A DNA stretch of 64,000 nucleotides from Pseudopithomyces maydicus (taxonomy: Eukaryota > Ascomycota > Dothideomycetes > Pleosporales > Didymosphaeriaceae). Location of the stretch: assembly GCA_026873275.1 (NCBI GenBank), contig JANTUC010000004.1, positions 1,488,001 through 1,552,000 on the forward strand. The letters run 5' to 3'. The translations under genes and the position numbers were made by a program. The notes beneath the pieces are model-generated. The model made no database searches. It was given only the letters and a program-made list of their open reading frames with translations, and was not told where the DNA came from. Shown piece after piece: positions 62,588 through 64,000 of the stretch. Positions within the stretch are counted from its first letter, which is position 1, and each line of letters begins with the position of its first letter.

Positions 62588-64000
62588 AATACTTTTTATA
62601 TCTTATAGATTTTAATAAGCGATTAGCTTATATTTATAGTTTATATAGTATAGTAAATATTCTATTATACCTAATTTAGTTTTATTATATACTAGCTGTA
62701 CTATTGGCAGTAATTCTACCTAATTATTTTATTACTTATTAATATAGAACTTTAGGTACTATTTTAGTATTTAGTTAATTCTTTCTATTTATCTGTCTAT
62801 TTATAAATAAAAGCTTATTAATAGCTTTTAATTTATCCCTAATATTATAATAAATATATTCTAGTATTTAAATGTAAAGAGCTTATTATAATTTATAATA
62901 AATTCCTCTAGTAAGCTATACTCTATAAATAGTATATTATTAATTTTATAAGCTAGTTCTTCTACTATTATAAACTCTTTTATAGGCCTAAACTTTACGG
63001 CTTTTATAAGTCTATCTATTATTCTTATAATAGTATTATATATTTATTTCGTCCCTAGTTATAGCAATTTTAGGAGTTTTACTATAAAATCTATTATTAT
63101 ACTTTACTATAGCTGTTAGGCTGCTAATAATAATTATAGGAAATTATAAAACTTATATTTTTTAGGCTTATTTTTATAATAGACTAAATAATTACTTATC
63201 TTCTTAATAATTATTTATTTAAGTTTAGGGATAGCGTATTTATTTATAATATATTATATTATTTCTTTTATACTTAGGTATTCTTATTCTCTAGACTTAT
63301 ATAGTTTTTTTATTAATTTAGGTACCTTCTATATTCCTATAATAATTTATCTTTAGTAGTTTATTAGTTTAACTAATACTTTTTATACTCTAAGTTTTAA
63401 AGATTATTTATTTTCCTAGAATTCTTTAAATTAATTATATTTTAGAGTCTCGTCGTGCCCTTTTTAAAATATTATATTATATAATTCTAGTTTATTTTTA
63501 ATTAGGTTAATTCTTCTACTTAAGATATTTACTGCCCTGTTAAAGATTCTTAAATAATAATAAATTATAAAGTTAAAGTTCGCAAAAAACTCTACCTATT
63601 ATACTTATTATTAATTAAGCTTCTTTATTAATATAAAGCTAGTAAACTTTATATAATTTATTTATATTTTAATCTTTATAGATACTCTTATAAACTGCGT
63701 TTCCTATTATTTAAAAGTATTTACTACCCTTAATAATTCTTTATTATAAATATTGTAATTTAGTTCTACTCTAAAAAACTTTTATAAATAAAAAAATATT
63801 AGTTTCTACTTCCTATCCTTATATTATTATATAAATACTACTCCTAATACATAGTTAAATATATTTATTTTAATTTAAGTTTTCCTCTATAGGTTAAATA
63901 TTTATAGGAGGAATATTAAAAGAAATAATTTTTTAGGCTTTTAAATATTATATATTATTTCTCTTTTTACTTAAATTCTATTTTTTTTTATAATCTCTAT

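Larger units (their letters stand above)
59665..64000 (-). mobile_element. B copy 2: Ty3/gypsy element running off the right edge
   Basis: Begins with a B LTR (59665-60285) inserted in A copy 1 after TATTA (59660-59664). It follows B copy 1 collinearly: 60286-61300 matches 32580-33591, then 61301-61540 matches 40706-40950 with no A element between. 62610-64000 matches on to about 42345 after insertion D. It stops at the window edge within the RT/RNase H region, before the site where C sits in copy 1. Reads leftward, like copy 1. Confidence 0.88.

Noticed and set aside
8295..64000. The A+T-rich block as a mitochondrial insertion (NUMT) or mitochondrial contig
   Set aside because: It contains Ty3/gypsy RT, integrase and chromodomain remnants with LTR/TSD structure and is continuous with normal nuclear genes; the bias is explained by RIP.
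8295..64000. A regional centromere
   Set aside because: Nested RIP-mutated retroelements are common at fungal centromeres but equally in ordinary A+T isochores; nothing in sequence alone distinguishes them. CenH3 ChIP would be needed.

Overview
The window looks like a filamentous ascomycete chromosome, probably a Dothideomycete (Pleosporales-like). The genes have 46-54 bp GT-AG introns, the proteins resemble those of that group, and the DNA switches abruptly from ordinary composition (1 to about 8280) to extremely A+T-rich DNA (about 8295 to 64000). The A+T-rich part carries the marks of repeat-induced point mutation (RIP): degraded Ty3/gypsy retrotransposons in which CpA and TpG have mostly become TpA.

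Gene-bearing part, 1-8239. On the minus strand lie the start of a Vps5/SNX1-type retromer sorting nexin (1-1396, running off the left edge, with an apparent 1-base frameshift), a complete secreted alkaline phosphatase of 663 residues (1883-3980), a possible 33-residue CxxC peptide (6971-7072) and an intact 276-residue SAM-dependent methyltransferase (7409-8239). On the plus strand, 5097-6594 is a decayed CPD-photolyase pseudogene with many stops and shifts. The A+T-rich isochore begins 55 bp upstream of the methyltransferase start codon, exactly where a retrotransposon LTR begins.

A+T-rich part, 8295-64000. This is a nest of LTR retrotransposons that can be unpacked by matching LTR pairs and target-site duplications (TSDs). 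From outside in: gypsy family A copy 1 (starts 10833, 168-bp LTR) is split by element X (13488-57696, 218-bp LTRs, TSD TAAAT). X is split by Y (18682-54688, 236-bp LTRs, TSD TTCAC/TTCGC). Y is split by Z (24710-31506, 517-bp LTRs, TSD AATTC) and by B copy 1 (31958-54332, 622-bp LTRs, TSD GCTAT). B is split by A copy 2 (33592-40705, TSD TTATA) and by C (42714-50579, 214-bp LTRs, TSD CTTA). A 185-bp solo LTR (57435-57619, TSD TCTTG), apparently not RIP-mutated, sits in the right LTR of X. A second B copy starts at 59665 inside A copy 1, runs off the right edge and carries a 1-kb insertion D (61543-62587) flanked by a 22-bp duplication. Once the nested insertions are removed, the complete elements are each about 6.8-8.0 kb, the usual size for Ty3/gypsy, which supports the reconstruction.

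None of the retroelement genes is intact; reverse transcriptase, integrase, protease, zinc-knuckle and chromodomain remnants can still be read through stop codons. The nesting gives a relative order of activity: A, then X, then Y, then B and Z, then A again and C. I found no tRNA, rRNA, CRISPR array or biosynthetic cluster. Coordinates of LTRs and TSDs were read by eye; base composition was not computed.
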